64,000 nt of DNA from an uncultured Erythrobacter sp. (GCA_913055155.1 CAJXJR010000002.1:2501-66500), one strand, 5' to 3'; positions 9,616 through 18,928 are shown, numbered from the stretch's first letter. The notes: generated by a model not told the origin, from the letters alone. Translations and numbers: made by a program.

Positions 9616-10197
9616 ATGACCCGGCGACTTTGCGCCCCGATAGCACTGATGACACTACCTCTGGCATTGGGGGGCTGCTGGTTCTCTCCGGCACCCCTGC
9701 TGAATGCAGACAATGCCGACACCATACCGTTCGAGGGCACCTATCGCGACCCCGACGGTAGCGATAACCCGGTGATCCTCGCCAGCACCGGGGAAGGCGC
9801 GGCCTATACCCTGCGCCAAGAAGGGGAAGTGACCTTCGACCTATTCTTCCTGGCGGTGGATGACGAATGGTACGCGGCACAGATGTCTCGCCCGACGGTT
9901 GACGAAATCGCCGAAAAGCCGGTCGATGATGGCGAACTGCAGATCAACCCCCTCGCCGAAGACCTTGCCGGTTACAACCTGATGCGGCTGTCCGATGGCG
10001 AATTGCGGGCCTATAACGCCGTTTGCACGCAGGATTTCGGCGACATCGCGGGGGTCGAGTTCGACGATATCGGCTGCCTGATTACCGATCTGGACGGGCT
10101 GGCCGGCGCCGTGCGGCACTATGCCGAGTTGGTCGACAGCGGCGACAAGGCGGCGGAAGATTTCGAGTACGTCGTTCTAGAGCGCATTCCCGAATGA
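9616..10197 (+). CDS. Putative lipoprotein of unknown function
   Basis: The 193-aa product starts 6 bases after a strong AGGAGG. The N-terminus reads MTRRLCAPIALMTLPLALGGC, a lipoprotein signal with the lipobox LGGC. The mature part is acidic, with no cysteine pair or catalytic motif I recognise. It contains EGTYRDPDGSDNPVILASTGEGAAYTL-type strands and a C-terminal helix near AVRHYAELVDSGDKAAEDF. It stands alone between the SulP gene and the minus-strand DUF1737 gene. I cannot assign a function. Confidence 0.7.
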   Translation: MTRRLCAPIALMTLPLALGGCWFSPAPLLNADNADTIPFEGTYRDPDGSDNPVILASTGEGAAYTLRQEGEVTFDLFFLAVDDEWYAAQMSRPTVDEIAEKPVDDGELQINPLAEDLAGYNLMRLSDGELRAYNAVCTQDFGDIAGVEFDDIGCLITDLDGLAGAVRHYAELVDSGDKAAEDFEYVVLERIPE

Positions 10198-10292
10198 TCG
10201 CCGCGCTCCCGCTAGGCACACGGGCCGCCCGACCTACGGCTGGCTCTTGCGACGCCGCCCACCGGGCACGGCGCGCGCGATAATCCGGGCGA

Positions 10293-10508
10293 TCAGTCCA
10301 GCGTACCGGTACGCGACGGCGTTCCTGGCCAGACCACCGCCTGCGCCACCTTTACCTGCCCACGCCACCAGTCGTAGGTGGTGCGCGGTTCGCCGTAGAG
10401 CACCCAGCCGTCTTCCAGCGCCTGCGAGACCTTTTCGCAAAAGGCGCGGTACTCGGTGCCGGTCAGCAGGCGGTAACGCAGCTTTCCTTCGGGCGGTGCG
10501 CTGGACAT
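10293..10508 (-). CDS. DUF1737 domain-containing small protein
   Basis: The product is 71 residues. The motif LRYRLLTGTEYRAFCEKVSQALEDGW followed by LYGEP is the recognisable core of the DUF1737 family of small soluble proteins with no known function. It lies 12 bases downstream of hslU on the same strand, so it may be co-transcribed with it. No signal peptide or membrane helix is seen. Confidence 0.75.
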   Translation of the reverse strand: MSSAPPEGKLRYRLLTGTEYRAFCEKVSQALEDGWVLYGEPRTTYDWWRGQVKVAQAVVWPGTPSRTGTLD

Positions 10509-10520
10509 GGGACCGGTTCC

Positions 10521-11819
10521 CTACAGGATGAACTTCGACAGGTCGGTGTCGCTGGCAAGGTCGCTCAGCTTGTCGCGCACGTAACCGGCATCGACCGTTA
10601 CGCTCTGCCCGGCCATTTCCTCGGCCTCGAAGCTCAGTTCCTCGAACAGCTTTTCCATCACCGTCTGCAGGCGGCGGGCGCCGATATTCTCGACCCCTTC
10701 GTTCACCTGCGCGGCGATCTTGGCAACTTCGGCAACGGCATCCTCGGTCATCTCGACATCCAGCTTCTCGGTACCGAGCAGCGCCTGGTACTGGCTGACC
10801 AGGTTGGCCCGGGTTTCCGAAAGGATGCGCACGAAGTCTTCCTCGGTCAGGCTGCGCAGCTCCACGCGGATCGGCAGGCGGCCCTGCAGTTCGGGCAGCA
10901 TGTCCGAAGGCTTGGCCACGTGGAACGCTCCGCTAGCGATGAAGAGGACATGGTCGGTCTTCATCGGGCCGTACTTGGTGGCAACCGTGGTGCCTTCGAT
11001 CAGCGGCAGCAGGTCGCGCTGCACGCCTTCGCGCGAGACGGAACCGCCGCGCACGTCGGAAACGGCGATCTTGTCCACCTCGTCGAGGAAGACGATGCCG
11101 TTGGTCTCCGCATTCTGCAGGGCGACGCGGGCCACGTCGTCCTGGTCCATGCGCTTTTCGGCTTCCTCGTCGACCAGCTTGTCCCAGGCGTCGGGCACCT
11201 TCAGCTTGCGCTTCTTTTTCGGCGGGCCGCCAAAGGCCTTGCCCATCATCTCGCCCAGGTTGATCATCGTGGCGCCGCCGCCCATGCCGGGGATGTCCAT
11301 CTGCATGCCGCCCTGCTCGGCGACTTCGATTTCCACCTCGGTATCGTTCATCGAATTGTCGGTGATGCGCTGGCGGAAGCTCTGCCGGGTGGCCTCGCTG
11401 GCGCCGGGGCCGACCAGCGCATCGAGCAGGCGCTGCATGGCGGCTTCGCTGGCGGCCTCGCGCACGGCTTCGCGGCGCCGGTCCTTCTCCAGCCGGATGG
11501 CTTCTTCCACCAGGTCGCGGGCGATCTGCTCCACGTCGCGCCCGACATAGCCGACTTCGGTGAACTTGGTCGCCTCAACCTTTACGAAGGGCGCTTCGGC
11601 CAGCCGGGCCAGGCGGCGACTGATCTCGGTCTTGCCGCAGCCGGTGGGGCCGATCATCAGGATGTTCTTGGGGGTCACCTCGTCGCGCAGGTCGGGGTTC
11701 AGGCGCTGGCGACGCCAGCGGTTGCGCAAGGCCACGGCCACCGCGCGCTTGGCCTCGCGCTGGCCGATGATGTGTTCGTCGAGAGCGGCGACAATCGCCT
11801 TGGGGGTAAGGTTTTCCAT
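10521..11819 (-). CDS. hslU: HslU, ATPase subunit of the HslUV protease
   Basis: This AAA+ unfoldase of 432 aa feeds substrates into the HslV peptidase in the cytoplasm. It starts [20 protein letters not shown], has Walker [10 protein letters not shown], the segment [18 protein letters not shown] (pore-loop GYVG), Walker [11 protein letters not shown], the Arg-rich [11 protein letters not shown] and the conserved C-terminus DTDLSKFIL that docks into HslV. Length matches the family. The I-domain lies around residues 110-240 and contains a [10 protein letters not shown] stretch. In most genomes hslV lies directly upstream; here hslV is about 1.6 kb upstream on the same strand, with an opposite-strand gene between. 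hslU must therefore have its own promoter or use a transcript antisense to that gene. Confidence 0.96.
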   Translation of the reverse strand: MENLTPKAIVAALDEHIIGQREAKRAVAVALRNRWRRQRLNPDLRDEVTPKNILMIGPTGCGKTEISRRLARLAEAPFVKVEATKFTEVGYVGRDVEQIARDLVEEAIRLEKDRRREAVREAASEAAMQRLLDALVGPGASEATRQSFRQRITDNSMNDTEVEIEVAEQGGMQMDIPGMGGGATMINLGEMMGKAFGGPPKKKRKLKVPDAWDKLVDEEAEKRMDQDDVARVALQNAETNGIVFLDEVDKIAVSDVRGGSVSREGVQRDLLPLIEGTTVATKYGPMKTDHVLFIASGAFHVAKPSDMLPELQGRLPIRVELRSLTEEDFVRILSETRANLVSQYQALLGTEKLDVEMTEDAVAEVAKIAAQVNEGVENIGARRLQTVMEKLFEELSFEAEEMAGQSVTVDAGYVRDKLSDLASDTDLSKFIL

Positions 11820-11857
11820 CCGCGCCCATTTGGCGTGCCGTGCCCCAGCGTCAAGAC

Positions 11858-13411
11858 ATGGCTGCCATCTTCGCCGATTGCCAAGCGCGCGCTGGCCGTT
11901 CAAGAAAGCCGGGGTTTGGCTTTCGAAAGGGAGTTCTGGCGCTGGCATTGCACGACCAAGGACGGGTGCGCACCGCCCTGCACGGCCTCGCCAGCCGGGC
12001 GGAACGCCATCGCCGGGCCCTTTCCCTCGTGCTGCTTGCCGGCTGGCTGGGCACCACGCTGCTGACCTGGCGCCTGTTCGCCAATTCCAACCTGCGCGGG
12101 GATGAATATACCTATGTCGCGGGCGCCCGCGCGCTGGGCGATGCCCTGATCGGCCGCCAGCCGGCCGGGTTCGACCTTGCCGGGCAACTGATCGGCACCG
12201 GCTGGTTCATGCCGGGTGCCTACCTGCTGGGCACGCCGCTGTTCATGGCGGTGCCGGATGCATCCCTTGCCCTGGTCCGCAGCTGGATGCTGCTGGTGAA
12301 CGGCGTGCTGTTCCTGGGCGTGGTGGCGCTGGCAAGGCGGCACGTCGGGCAAGGCCTTGCCATGGTCCTGCTGGCTTTCCCCGGCCTCGCGCCGCTGTGG
12401 CATGTCAGCGCCGCCATGCACCTGCCCGACTTGCCCGCAGGCCTGCTTGGTTTTGCCGCCATGCTGTTGGCAGTGCCGCTGGCACGACAGATGTTGCACG
12501 GCGAAGCGCTGGCCTGGCGCGGCCTGCTGGCGATGGAGCTGTGCCTGCTGGCCGCGCTCTACCTCAGGGGGCCGATGCTGGCGGTGGTGCTGGCGCTGAA
12601 TTGCGTGCTGCTGGCGCTTGGCCTCGGCTCGCGCGCGCGGCGCTGGCAATACGGCGGCCGGATCCTGGGCGGCCTGGCGCTGGTGATGGCCGGGCTGCTG
12701 CCGTGGAGCCTTGCTGTAAGCGCCCATTTCGACAAGCCGGTGCTGACCACCACTAACGTGCCGCTGGTCCTTGCCGATAGCTTTGGCGATCCCTCGCGCA
12801 CCTGCTTTGGTCCGTGCGAGCCTGGCATCGACATCGTGCCGGCCTGGGAATTCGCGCGCGAAACCGCGCAGGCGCAGCAGCGCAACCCGCTGGACGTGGA
12901 GCGCGAGATGATGTGGTATTCGATCGCCGGGCTGACGCCGCGTTCCTATTTCGCGCAGGCCCGCGAACACGTGGGGCGCTTTGTCCTCGATCCGGGCGGC
13001 TGGCTACGCAACCTGCTGACCATGAGCTACGGCATTCCGCCCGAGCTGCGCGCGCCCCTCTACCAGCTGTTGCTGGCGATTACGCTGGTGACTTACGTGC
13101 CGTTCATGCTGATGCTGCTGGCAGCCAACCTGCTGCTTTTCCGCCAGAACGATTCGCTGCGGGTGCAGGCCATGCTGGTAAAGGGCGTTACCGCCTGCCT
13201 GTCGCTGCAACCTTTCGTCCACAAGTCCAGCGCGCGGTACTGGGTTGCCCTGGCCCCGCTGGCGGCATGGTCTGCCGTGTTGTTGTGGCAATCGCGGGCA
13301 AGTCGCGCACCGGCAGTCGTTGCCAGTGCCGTGCCGCGCTGGCTCGACACCATGCAGGTGCTCTATTCGGCGGGGCTGTGCGTCGTAATCGCGGCGCTAC
13401 TGCTGGCCTAG
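11858..13411 (+). CDS. GT-C-type membrane glycosyltransferase-like protein (ArnT/PMT fold)
   Basis: This integral membrane protein of about 517 aa has roughly ten helices. A loop after the first helix carries LRGDEYTYV; an acidic DE-type motif at this place is the catalytic and metal-binding signature of GT-C glycosyltransferases that use lipid-phosphate sugars. A periplasmic segment around residues 285-320 has a Cys pair ([10 protein letters not shown]). The start is uncertain: ATG 11858 is used, GTG 11840 is possible, and later starts near 11953 would lose only hydrophilic residues. It is encoded opposite to, and between, hslV and hslU. Its stop shares CTAG with the hslV stop (both read TAG). 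Donor and acceptor are unknown. Confidence 0.65.
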   Translation: MAAIFADCQARAGRSRKPGFGFRKGVLALALHDQGRVRTALHGLASRAERHRRALSLVLLAGWLGTTLLTWRLFANSNLRGDEYTYVAGARALGDALIGRQPAGFDLAGQLIGTGWFMPGAYLLGTPLFMAVPDASLALVRSWMLLVNGVLFLGVVALARRHVGQGLAMVLLAFPGLAPLWHVSAAMHLPDLPAGLLGFAAMLLAVPLARQMLHGEALAWRGLLAMELCLLAALYLRGPMLAVVLALNCVLLALGLGSRARRWQYGGRILGGLALVMAGLLPWSLAVSAHFDKPVLTTTNVPLVLADSFGDPSRTCFGPCEPGIDIVPAWEFARETAQAQQRNPLDVEREMMWYSIAGLTPRSYFAQAREHVGRFVLDPGGWLRNLLTMSYGIPPELRAPLYQLLLAITLVTYVPFMLMLLAANLLLFRQNDSLRVQAMLVKGVTACLSLQPFVHKSSARYWVALAPLAAWSAVLLWQSRASRAPAVVASAVPRWLDTMQVLYSAGLCVVIAALLLA

Positions 13412-13989
13412 ACCCGTTCCAGGGTGACGTTGCCGTTGGTGAAGACGCAGATATCGGCCGCGACCTGCATCGCCTTGGTGGCGATCACTTCGGCATCGTC
13501 TTCGTAATCGGACAGCGCGCGAGCGGCGGCGAGTGCGTAGTTGCCGCCGGATCCGATCGCGGTGATGCCGCCTTCGGGCTCCAGCACGTCGCCATTGCCG
13601 GTCAGCACCAGCAGCACGTCCTTGTCGGCCACGATCATCAGGGCTTCGAGGTTGCGCAGGTACTTGTCGGTGCGCCAGTCCTTGGCCAGTTCCACCGCGG
13701 CGCGCAGAAGCTGGCCGGAGTATTGCTCCAGCTTGCGCTCCAGCCGTTCGAAAAGGGTGAAGGCGTCGGCCGTGGCGCCGGCGAAGCCTGCCACCACCTT
13801 GCCCTCACCGATGCGGCGGACCTTCCGCGCATTGGGCTTCATCACCGTGTTGCCCATCGACACCTGCCCATCGCCCGCGATCACGGTGGTATCGCCACGC
13901 TTCACGCCGACAATCGTGGTGCCGTGCCACTGGGTCAGGCCGTGGCTTGCCCTGCTGGAATATATCGCGTCGTCATGCATGAGCGGCAT
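13408..13989 (-). CDS. hslV: HslV, peptidase subunit of the HslUV protease
   Basis: The product is 193 aa. The core [36 protein letters not shown] matches HslV, the N-terminal-threonine peptidase that forms a double hexamer capped by HslU. The nucleophile should be the Thr after WHG (about residue 24), so about 23 residues would be removed as a propeptide; an internal ATG at 13980 would shorten this to 20. Further landmarks are [21 protein letters not shown] and ITGIGSGG-type [16 protein letters not shown]. The gene is separated from hslU by an opposite-strand gene, and the two convergent stops overlap in CTAG. Confidence 0.95.
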   Translation of the reverse strand: MPLMHDDAIYSSRASHGLTQWHGTTIVGVKRGDTTVIAGDGQVSMGNTVMKPNARKVRRIGEGKVVAGFAGATADAFTLFERLERKLEQYSGQLLRAAVELAKDWRTDKYLRNLEALMIVADKDVLLVLTGNGDVLEPEGGITAIGSGGNYALAAARALSDYEDDAEVIATKAMQVAADICVFTNGNVTLERV

Positions 13990-14042
13990 ATGGGCGCCCG
14001 CTCCCGCAGGTTCAAGCGGAGCAAGCGCCGCCAGGCACCGGG

Positions 14043-14507
14043 TCAGACGCCCGGACCGCCACCGCTGCCGGGCACGCCCGCACCGACCGAGCCGATATTG
14101 CCGAACAGGTCTTCGAGGAAACCACGCTCGCGGCCCAGCGTCGGGGTTTCGTCACCATCGGGGCTGATGCGCGCCACCTGCTCCATGCCGGTGCGATTCG
14201 TGGACGCCACATTGCCGTTCTCGTCAAAGCGGATCGACAGCACCGAATGCTGGCGAATCTTGGGCTGGCGGAAGGGGGTCTGCTCTGTCCGGCTGGAAAT
14301 GTAGTACCACACCGGCTCGCCGAACTGGCTGACCATGGTCGGCTGGCCCAGCGTGCCGCGCACCGACTGCTGGTTGTCCAGCCCCGGCTGGATGGCCGCG
14401 ATCAGCACCTCGTCGTTGATGTAGCCGCGGTGATTGTCGATCGACGAGCAGCCTGCCAGCACCAGGCCCAGTGCCGCAATCGCAGTTCCCCGCACAATCA
14501 AACCCAT
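14043..14507 (-). CDS. bamE: BamE, outer-membrane assembly lipoprotein (SmpA/OmlA)
   Basis: The 154-aa lipoprotein has signal and lipobox GLVLAGC. The mature part has the BamE fold signature: [37 protein letters not shown], then an extended C-terminal Gly/Pro tail ([10 protein letters not shown]). BamE stabilises BamA-BamD in the beta-barrel assembly machine of the outer membrane. The ATG at 14507 directly precedes the signal peptide. It diverges from the Cbp3-type chaperone gene with a 183-base intergenic region, the usual alphaproteobacterial arrangement. Confidence 0.9.
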   Translation of the reverse strand: MGLIVRGTAIAALGLVLAGCSSIDNHRGYINDEVLIAAIQPGLDNQQSVRGTLGQPTMVSQFGEPVWYYISSRTEQTPFRQPKIRQHSVLSIRFDENGNVASTNRTGMEQVARISPDGDETPTLGRERGFLEDLFGNIGSVGAGVPGSGGGPGV

Positions 14508-14690
14508 CGAACAATCCTTCTTTTCGTCAGAGACAGGCCAAAGTGCCGCTTTGCACGGCGCCTGTCCCACTCCTATATGCGGGCAAGCCTTAGGGCAGGG
14601 CGCGCGCCTGTGCAACGTGGGAGCGTGCCCGTGCCTCCGAATGTCCCTGCCGCTTTGAACACCCGCTTAATGAAAGAGGCCGATAGCCCC

Positions 14691-15209
14691 ATGTCCTTCA
14701 TCTCCCGCTTCCTTGGCCTGGGCAAGGACCCGCGCGAAGACCTGCGCCCGCTGTGGCACGGCGTGGTCGCCACCAGCCGCGAGCGCGAATGGTATGCCGA
14801 CTGCGGCGCGAAGGATTCGGTGGAAGGCCGCTTCGACATGATTACCCTGGTGCTGGCACTGGTGATGCTCAGGATGGAAGAGAGTGAAGAGCTGGGCCCG
14901 AAAAGCGCCCTGCTGACCGAGCTGTTCGTGGCCGACATGGACCGCCAGCTGCGCGATACCGGCGTGGGCGACCTGATGGTGGGCAAGCACATGGGCAAGC
15001 TGATGGGCGTGCTGGGCGGTCGTATCGGCGCGCTGCGCGAAGCGATGATCGAAAGCGATGCGAAGATGGCGGAAATCCTCGCCCGCAACGTGGCGCTGGA
15101 GGACGAGGAGAAGAAGCCCTACCACCTCGCCGTGCGGTTGCGCGCCCTGCATGCAGAGCTGGCCACGCTGGACGATGCCACGCTGCTGGCCGGGGCCTTG
15201 CGCGCATGA
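14691..15209 (+). CDS. Ubiquinol-cytochrome c chaperone family protein (Cbp3-like)
   Basis: The 172-residue helical protein matches the Cbp3/UQCC1 chaperone domain: RFDMITLVLALVMLRMEESEELGPKSALLTELFVADMDRQLRDTGVGDLMVGKHMGKLMGVLGGRIGALREA. In mitochondria this family assists cytochrome b assembly into complex III; the bacterial role is inferred from that. It starts at ATG 14691 after AAAGAGG; ATG 14670 is in frame and would add seven residues. It overlaps the DUF177 gene by ATGA, so the pair is translationally coupled. Confidence 0.88.
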   Translation: MSFISRFLGLGKDPREDLRPLWHGVVATSREREWYADCGAKDSVEGRFDMITLVLALVMLRMEESEELGPKSALLTELFVADMDRQLRDTGVGDLMVGKHMGKLMGVLGGRIGALREAMIESDAKMAEILARNVALEDEEKKPYHLAVRLRALHAELATLDDATLLAGALRA

Positions 15210-15733
15210 CCGACACGCCCGAATTTTCCCGCCCCTTCGACATCCGCGGTATCACCGCGCAGCCGGTGACGGTGGAGGCGAACGAGGCCGAACGTGCCGC
15301 GCTGGCGCAGCGTTTCGGCCTGATCGCGGTGGGCAAGCTGGCGGCCACGCTGTCGCTGGAGGCGCACGGCGACGAAGTCTCCGCCAACGGCACGCTGACG
15401 GCCGAATGGGTGCAGAGCTGTGCTGTCTCGGGCGAGGACCTGCCCATGACCATCGAGGACGCAATAACCTTGCGATTCGTGCCCATGGCCAGGCTGGAAG
15501 CCAGCGAGGCGGACGAGGAGATCGAGCTGGAAGAAGACGAGCTCGACGAAATCGGTTACGAGGGCACGTCGTTCGACCTGGGCGAAGCCGTGGCGCAGAG
15601 CCTGGCCCTCGCCATCGATCCCTATGCCGTGGGGCCGGAAGCCGACGACACCCGCCGCCGCCATGGCCTGGTGGAAGAAGGCGAAGCCGACGGCCCGCTG
15701 GCCGAAGCGCTGAAAGGCCTGAAGGGTACCTAG
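15206..15733 (+). CDS. DUF177 (YceD) family protein
   Basis: The 175-aa acidic protein has the YceD pattern: FSRPFDIRGI start, a middle region with VQSCAVSGEDLPMTIED and an acidic DEEIELEEDELDEIGYEG stretch before LGEAVAQSLALAIDPYAVGP. YceD proteins are linked to 23S rRNA accumulation in plants and bacteria and often sit near rpmF or fatty-acid genes; neither is present here. It overlaps the chaperone gene by 4 bases. Its stop abuts, without a spacer, the stop of the convergent DmdA-like gene. Confidence 0.85.
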   Translation: MTDTPEFSRPFDIRGITAQPVTVEANEAERAALAQRFGLIAVGKLAATLSLEAHGDEVSANGTLTAEWVQSCAVSGEDLPMTIEDAITLRFVPMARLEASEADEEIELEEDELDEIGYEGTSFDLGEAVAQSLALAIDPYAVGPEADDTRRRHGLVEEGEADGPLAEALKGLKGT

Positions 15734-16882
15734 TCAGTCGCCGCCGCTGTCGTTGCCGGGATCGTAGAAGGGCAAGGGCACCACTTCGGCAGCGCGCGGT
15801 CCGTCGGGCGTTCGCACAGTCACCAAGTCACCCGATGCGACACTGCCGGCATCCAGCAGGGCCAGCGCGATGTTCTGCTCCAGCCGCGGCGAATGGATGG
15901 CCGATGTCACCTTGCCGATCGCCTGCGTGCCGCACTGCACGCCCCAGTAGTCGCTGTTGGCTTCGTGCATGGGCTCGCCTTCGATCACCAGCCCCATTTG
16001 CCGGCGTCTGGGCCCGGCCTGCCGGATTGCGCGAAGCGCGGCCTTGCCGATGAAATCCGCCTGCATGTGCGGGTCGACCATCCAGCCCATGTTGAGTTCA
16101 TAGGGGTTGGTGCGCGAATCCGCGTCGGCCCGGTAGGATAGCAGCGCCCCTTCGATCCTGCGGATGGTGGAGGTATGCCCCGGCTTCAGGCCCAGCGGCT
16201 CGCCCGCAGCCATGATGCGATCCCACAGTTCCTCGCCGCGGCGATGGTCCAGCAGGAAGATCTCGTAGCCGAATTCCTTCGACCAGCCGGTACGCGATAC
16301 GCGCAGGGGAATACGATCGACCTCCGCCTGCCGGTGATGGAAGAATTCGAGATCGGTGATCGAATCGCCCAGCAACCGCTGCATGATCGCGGCCGACTTC
16401 GGCCCCTGCAATTGCAGCGGCGAAGCATCGGGTTCGCTGATAAAGACCTGCATGTCGCCATGCACTGCCACCCCCTTTGCCCACAGCAGTACATCGCTGT
16501 CGGCCAGCGAAATCCAGAAACGGTCACGGGCAAGCTTCAACAGGATTGGGTCGTTCAGGATCCCGCCCCGCTGGTCGGTCAGGACGATGTACTTGCATTC
16601 GCCCCGCTCCATCCCGGACAGGTCACGCGGGGTAAGCAATTGCATGAAGCGCGCGGCATCGGGGCCGGCGATCTCCACCTGTCGTTCCGCCGCCACGTCG
16701 CACAGGATGGCGTCGTTCACCAGGGTCCAGAAATTCGCCACCTCATCGCCGAAGCTGCGGGGCAGGTACATATGGTTGTAGACCGAAAATGCCTTCACCC
16801 CCCACTTCATCGTCGCGTCGAAGAACGGGGACTTGCGAATCTGCGTGCCGAAAATGAAATCCGTTGGCCGTGTCATACCCAT
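15734..16882 (-). CDS. Aminomethyltransferase (GcvT) family protein, DmdA-like
   Basis: The product is about 382 aa. It differs clearly from the gcvT of this window and resembles DMSP demethylase: an IRKSPFFDATMKWGV-AFSVYNHMYLP start, AERQVEI-GPDA, LLTPRDLS, the block NDPILLKLARDRFWISLADSDVLLWAKG, EPDASPLQLQGPKS, GWSKEFGYEIFL and RRRQMGLVI. The family binds tetrahydrofolate and transfers one-carbon units; DmdA demethylates dimethylsulfoniopropionate (DMSP) to methylmercaptopropionate. Many close homologues act on other substrates, so the DMSP role is only possible. Starts at 16876, 16882, 16891 and 16969 all fit the frame and none has a good Shine-Dalgarno sequence. No dmdB, C or D gene is in the window. 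Confidence 0.7.
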   Translation of the reverse strand: MGMTRPTDFIFGTQIRKSPFFDATMKWGVKAFSVYNHMYLPRSFGDEVANFWTLVNDAILCDVAAERQVEIAGPDAARFMQLLTPRDLSGMERGECKYIVLTDQRGGILNDPILLKLARDRFWISLADSDVLLWAKGVAVHGDMQVFISEPDASPLQLQGPKSAAIMQRLLGDSITDLEFFHHRQAEVDRIPLRVSRTGWSKEFGYEIFLLDHRRGEELWDRIMAAGEPLGLKPGHTSTIRRIEGALLSYRADADSRTNPYELNMGWMVDPHMQADFIGKAALRAIRQAGPRRRQMGLVIEGEPMHEANSDYWGVQCGTQAIGKVTSAIHSPRLEQNIALALLDAGSVASGDLVTVRTPDGPRAAEVVPLPFYDPGNDSGGD

Positions 16883-16984
16883 TCTATGCATGGGAAAGGC
16901 CAAAGGTCCGTATCCGCCGAACTTGCCATGCGCCGCAAACGCCGGATAGGACAGCTGCGGGTCGGGCATTGCGGGGGGAGTTCA

Positions 16985-17677
16985 ATGGCCATTTACGCGC
17001 GTTCGCAAGCGTTTTTCCCGATCATGACGCTGGTCGTGGTCATGTTCGTTTTCGCCGGTTTCGGCGCGGGCTTTGCTACCGGCTTCGGCCTCGCCGGCTT
17101 TCCGCCGCCACCCGCGCTGGTGCTGCATGGCACGGTGACGCTGGCCTGGTTCGCGCTGACCCTGGTGCAGGCCTTGCTGATCCGCCGCGCCAGCTTCGCC
17201 CTGCACAGGCAACTCGGCTGGGCCAGCCTGGCCCTTGCACTGGGAATCGTGGTGCTGGGCTATTCCACCGTCGCCCACGCAATCCGCAACCCGGCCTGGT
17301 CGATCGCCGGGTTCGACAACGTGGGCTCGGCGATATTCCCCTTCTTCGACATCGTCACCTTCGCGATCGTCTACGTGATGGGGATCGCCAACCGCAAGAA
17401 TAGCGAGGCGCACAAGCGGCTGATGGTGCTGGCAGGCGTGATGATGATGGATCCGGCGGTGGCGCGCAGCGCGATCATCCTGCTGGGCGCACCGCCCGCC
17501 GCGCTGCTGATCGAACTGGCGATCCTGCTGGCCTTCCCGATCTACGACTGGCGCACGCGCGGCAAGCCGCACTGGGCAAGCGTGTTCGGCGTGGGGCTGT
17601 TCGTCACCTGCTTTGCCCTGCGCATGGCGCTGGGCGGCAGCGAGGCTTGGGCCGAATTTGCCACCGCCTTTTTCTGA
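16985..17677 (+). CDS. Multi-pass membrane protein of unknown function
   Basis: The protein of 230 aa has about six or seven membrane helices. The first follows MAIYARSQAFFPI and includes VVVMFVFAGFGAGFATGFG; later ones include LVLHGTVTLAWFALTLVQALLI and LALALGIVVLGYSTVAHAI. A loop LHGTVTLAWF...FALHRQLGW has His residues in helix ends, as in haem-carrying membrane proteins, but this is weak. ATG 16985 follows GGGGGAG by 4 bases. The CDP-alcohol phosphatidyltransferase gene starts immediately downstream and is probably in the same operon. Confidence 0.7.
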   Translation: MAIYARSQAFFPIMTLVVVMFVFAGFGAGFATGFGLAGFPPPPALVLHGTVTLAWFALTLVQALLIRRASFALHRQLGWASLALALGIVVLGYSTVAHAIRNPAWSIAGFDNVGSAIFPFFDIVTFAIVYVMGIANRKNSEAHKRLMVLAGVMMMDPAVARSAIILLGAPPAALLIELAILLAFPIYDWRTRGKPHWASVFGVGLFVTCFALRMALGGSEAWAEFATAFF

Positions 17678-17686
17678 GGTGATCCC

Positions 17687-18244
17687 ATCGGGAAACTGGC
17701 CAACCTGCTGACCCTGTACCGGATCGCCGCAGCGCCCGTGATCGCGGCGATGGCGCTGCTGGGACTTCGCGATGCCTTCTTCATCCTCGGCATTGTCAGC
17801 CTGCTGACGGACCTTGTGGATGGACCCCTTGCCCGCTGGTCCGGCCAGAGTTCGCGGGCCGGGGCGCGGCTGGATACGATTGCCGATGCCTGCACGCTGC
17901 TGGCCGGCATCCTGGGCCTGTACCTGTTCGAGTTCGCCAACCTGCGGGCGGAGCTCGGCTGGCTGGGGCTGTTCCTGATAAGCTATGGCTTGGCCGCGCT
18001 GGCCTGCCTGGCAAGATTTGGCTGCCTGCCCGCCTATCACCTTTACCTGTCGAAGGCCGGGGCCGTGGGATCGGGCCTGTTCTTCACCTGGCTCTATGTG
18101 CTCGGCTATTCGCAGCAATTCTTCGTCGCGCTGGTGGGCCTCGGCGTTCTGGCGAATGTCGAGTCGCTGCTCGTCACGCTGCGGCTGAAACGCTTTCGCA
18201 CCGACGTGGGGAGCGTGCTGCAGCTGCGCGGCGACAAGCGCTAG
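17687..18244 (+). CDS. CDP-alcohol phosphatidyltransferase family protein (apparent ATC start)
   Basis: The frame carries the complete CDP-alcohol phosphotransferase motif DG-x2-AR-x8-G-x3-D-x3-D (DGPLARWSG...GARLDTIAD), which coordinates the metal and CDP-alcohol in the membrane. These enzymes make phosphatidyl-glycerol phosphate, -inositol phosphate, -choline and similar lipids; the acceptor is not predictable. The conserved N-terminus (GKLANLLTLYRIAAAP) lies upstream of the first standard start, GTG 17738. Upstream in frame there is no ATG, GTG or TTG before the stop at 17675, only ATC 17687 a few bases after a near-perfect Shine-Dalgarno GAGGTGATC. I annotate from ATC; a base error is the alternative. 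Confidence 0.7.
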   Translation: MGKLANLLTLYRIAAAPVIAAMALLGLRDAFFILGIVSLLTDLVDGPLARWSGQSSRAGARLDTIADACTLLAGILGLYLFEFANLRAELGWLGLFLISYGLAALACLARFGCLPAYHLYLSKAGAVGSGLFFTWLYVLGYSQQFFVALVGLGVLANVESLLVTLRLKRFRTDVGSVLQLRGDKR

Positions 18245-18277
18245 GACGCCCTCTTCGCTGCTTCAGGCCGGACGACC

Positions 18278-18799
18278 TCAGAACGGGATATCGTCGTCGA
18301 GGTCGTCGTAGTTGGAGCCGCCGCCCGAGGGTTGGCCACCGCCACCGCCGCCGAAGCCGCCGGAACCGCCGAAGCTGCTGCCCTGGCCACCACCGCCGCC
18401 GCCGCCGAAGCCGACGGAACCGCCGCCCTGGCCGCCACCGCCGCCTTCGCCGCGACCGTCGAGCATGGTCAGGGTGCCGTTGAAGCCGCGCAGCACCACT
18501 TCGGTGGAATAGCGATCCTGGCCGTTCTGGTCCTGCCACTTGCGCGTCTGCAGCTGGCCTTCGACGTAGACTTTGGAGCCCTTCTTGAGGAAGCGTTCGA
18601 CCACGCCCACCAGCCCGTCTGAAAAGATCGCGACATTATGCCACTCGGTCTTTTCCTGCATGTTGCCGTCGCGGTCCTTGTAGCGCTCGCTGGTGGCAAG
18701 CGGGAAATTGGCCACGCGCCCGCCGTTCTGGAAGCTGCGGATTTCAGGGTCCTTGCCCAGGTTACCGATCAGCATCACCTTGTTGAGACTACCCGCCAT
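18278..18799 (-). CDS. ssb: Single-stranded DNA-binding protein SSB
   Basis: The product is 173 aa. An N-terminal OB fold ([21 protein letters not shown] ... TEWHNVAIF ... [25 protein letters not shown]) binds single-stranded DNA as a tetramer. A Gly-rich linker with runs of Gly, Gln and Phe follows at about residues 115-160. The acidic tail ends DDLDDDIPF, the standard docking peptide for replication and repair partners. The linker is coded by repetitive GGC/GGT-rich DNA at about 18320-18450, which could slip during replication. It converges with the CDP-alcohol gene. Confidence 0.97.
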   Translation of the reverse strand: MAGSLNKVMLIGNLGKDPEIRSFQNGGRVANFPLATSERYKDRDGNMQEKTEWHNVAIFSDGLVGVVERFLKKGSKVYVEGQLQTRKWQDQNGQDRYSTEVVLRGFNGTLTMLDGRGEGGGGGQGGGSVGFGGGGGGGQGSSFGGSGGFGGGGGGQPSGGGSNYDDLDDDIPF

Positions 18800-18928
18800 G
18801 AATCACATTCCTCTTTCGCTTGCGAGGCATGGCTTATCGAAGGGGTGGGCGAGTCGCCACCCCTCGGGCGGGAGTTATCTCCACTTTGGATTCGATTCCG
18901 GGAATGGGGCCTCAAGCAGCCCGGATGG

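Noticed and set aside
18320-18450. Repeated GGC/GCC-rich units that look like a short tandem repeat or CRISPR-like array
   Set aside because: They encode the Gly-rich linker of SSB; there are no spacers or palindromic repeats.
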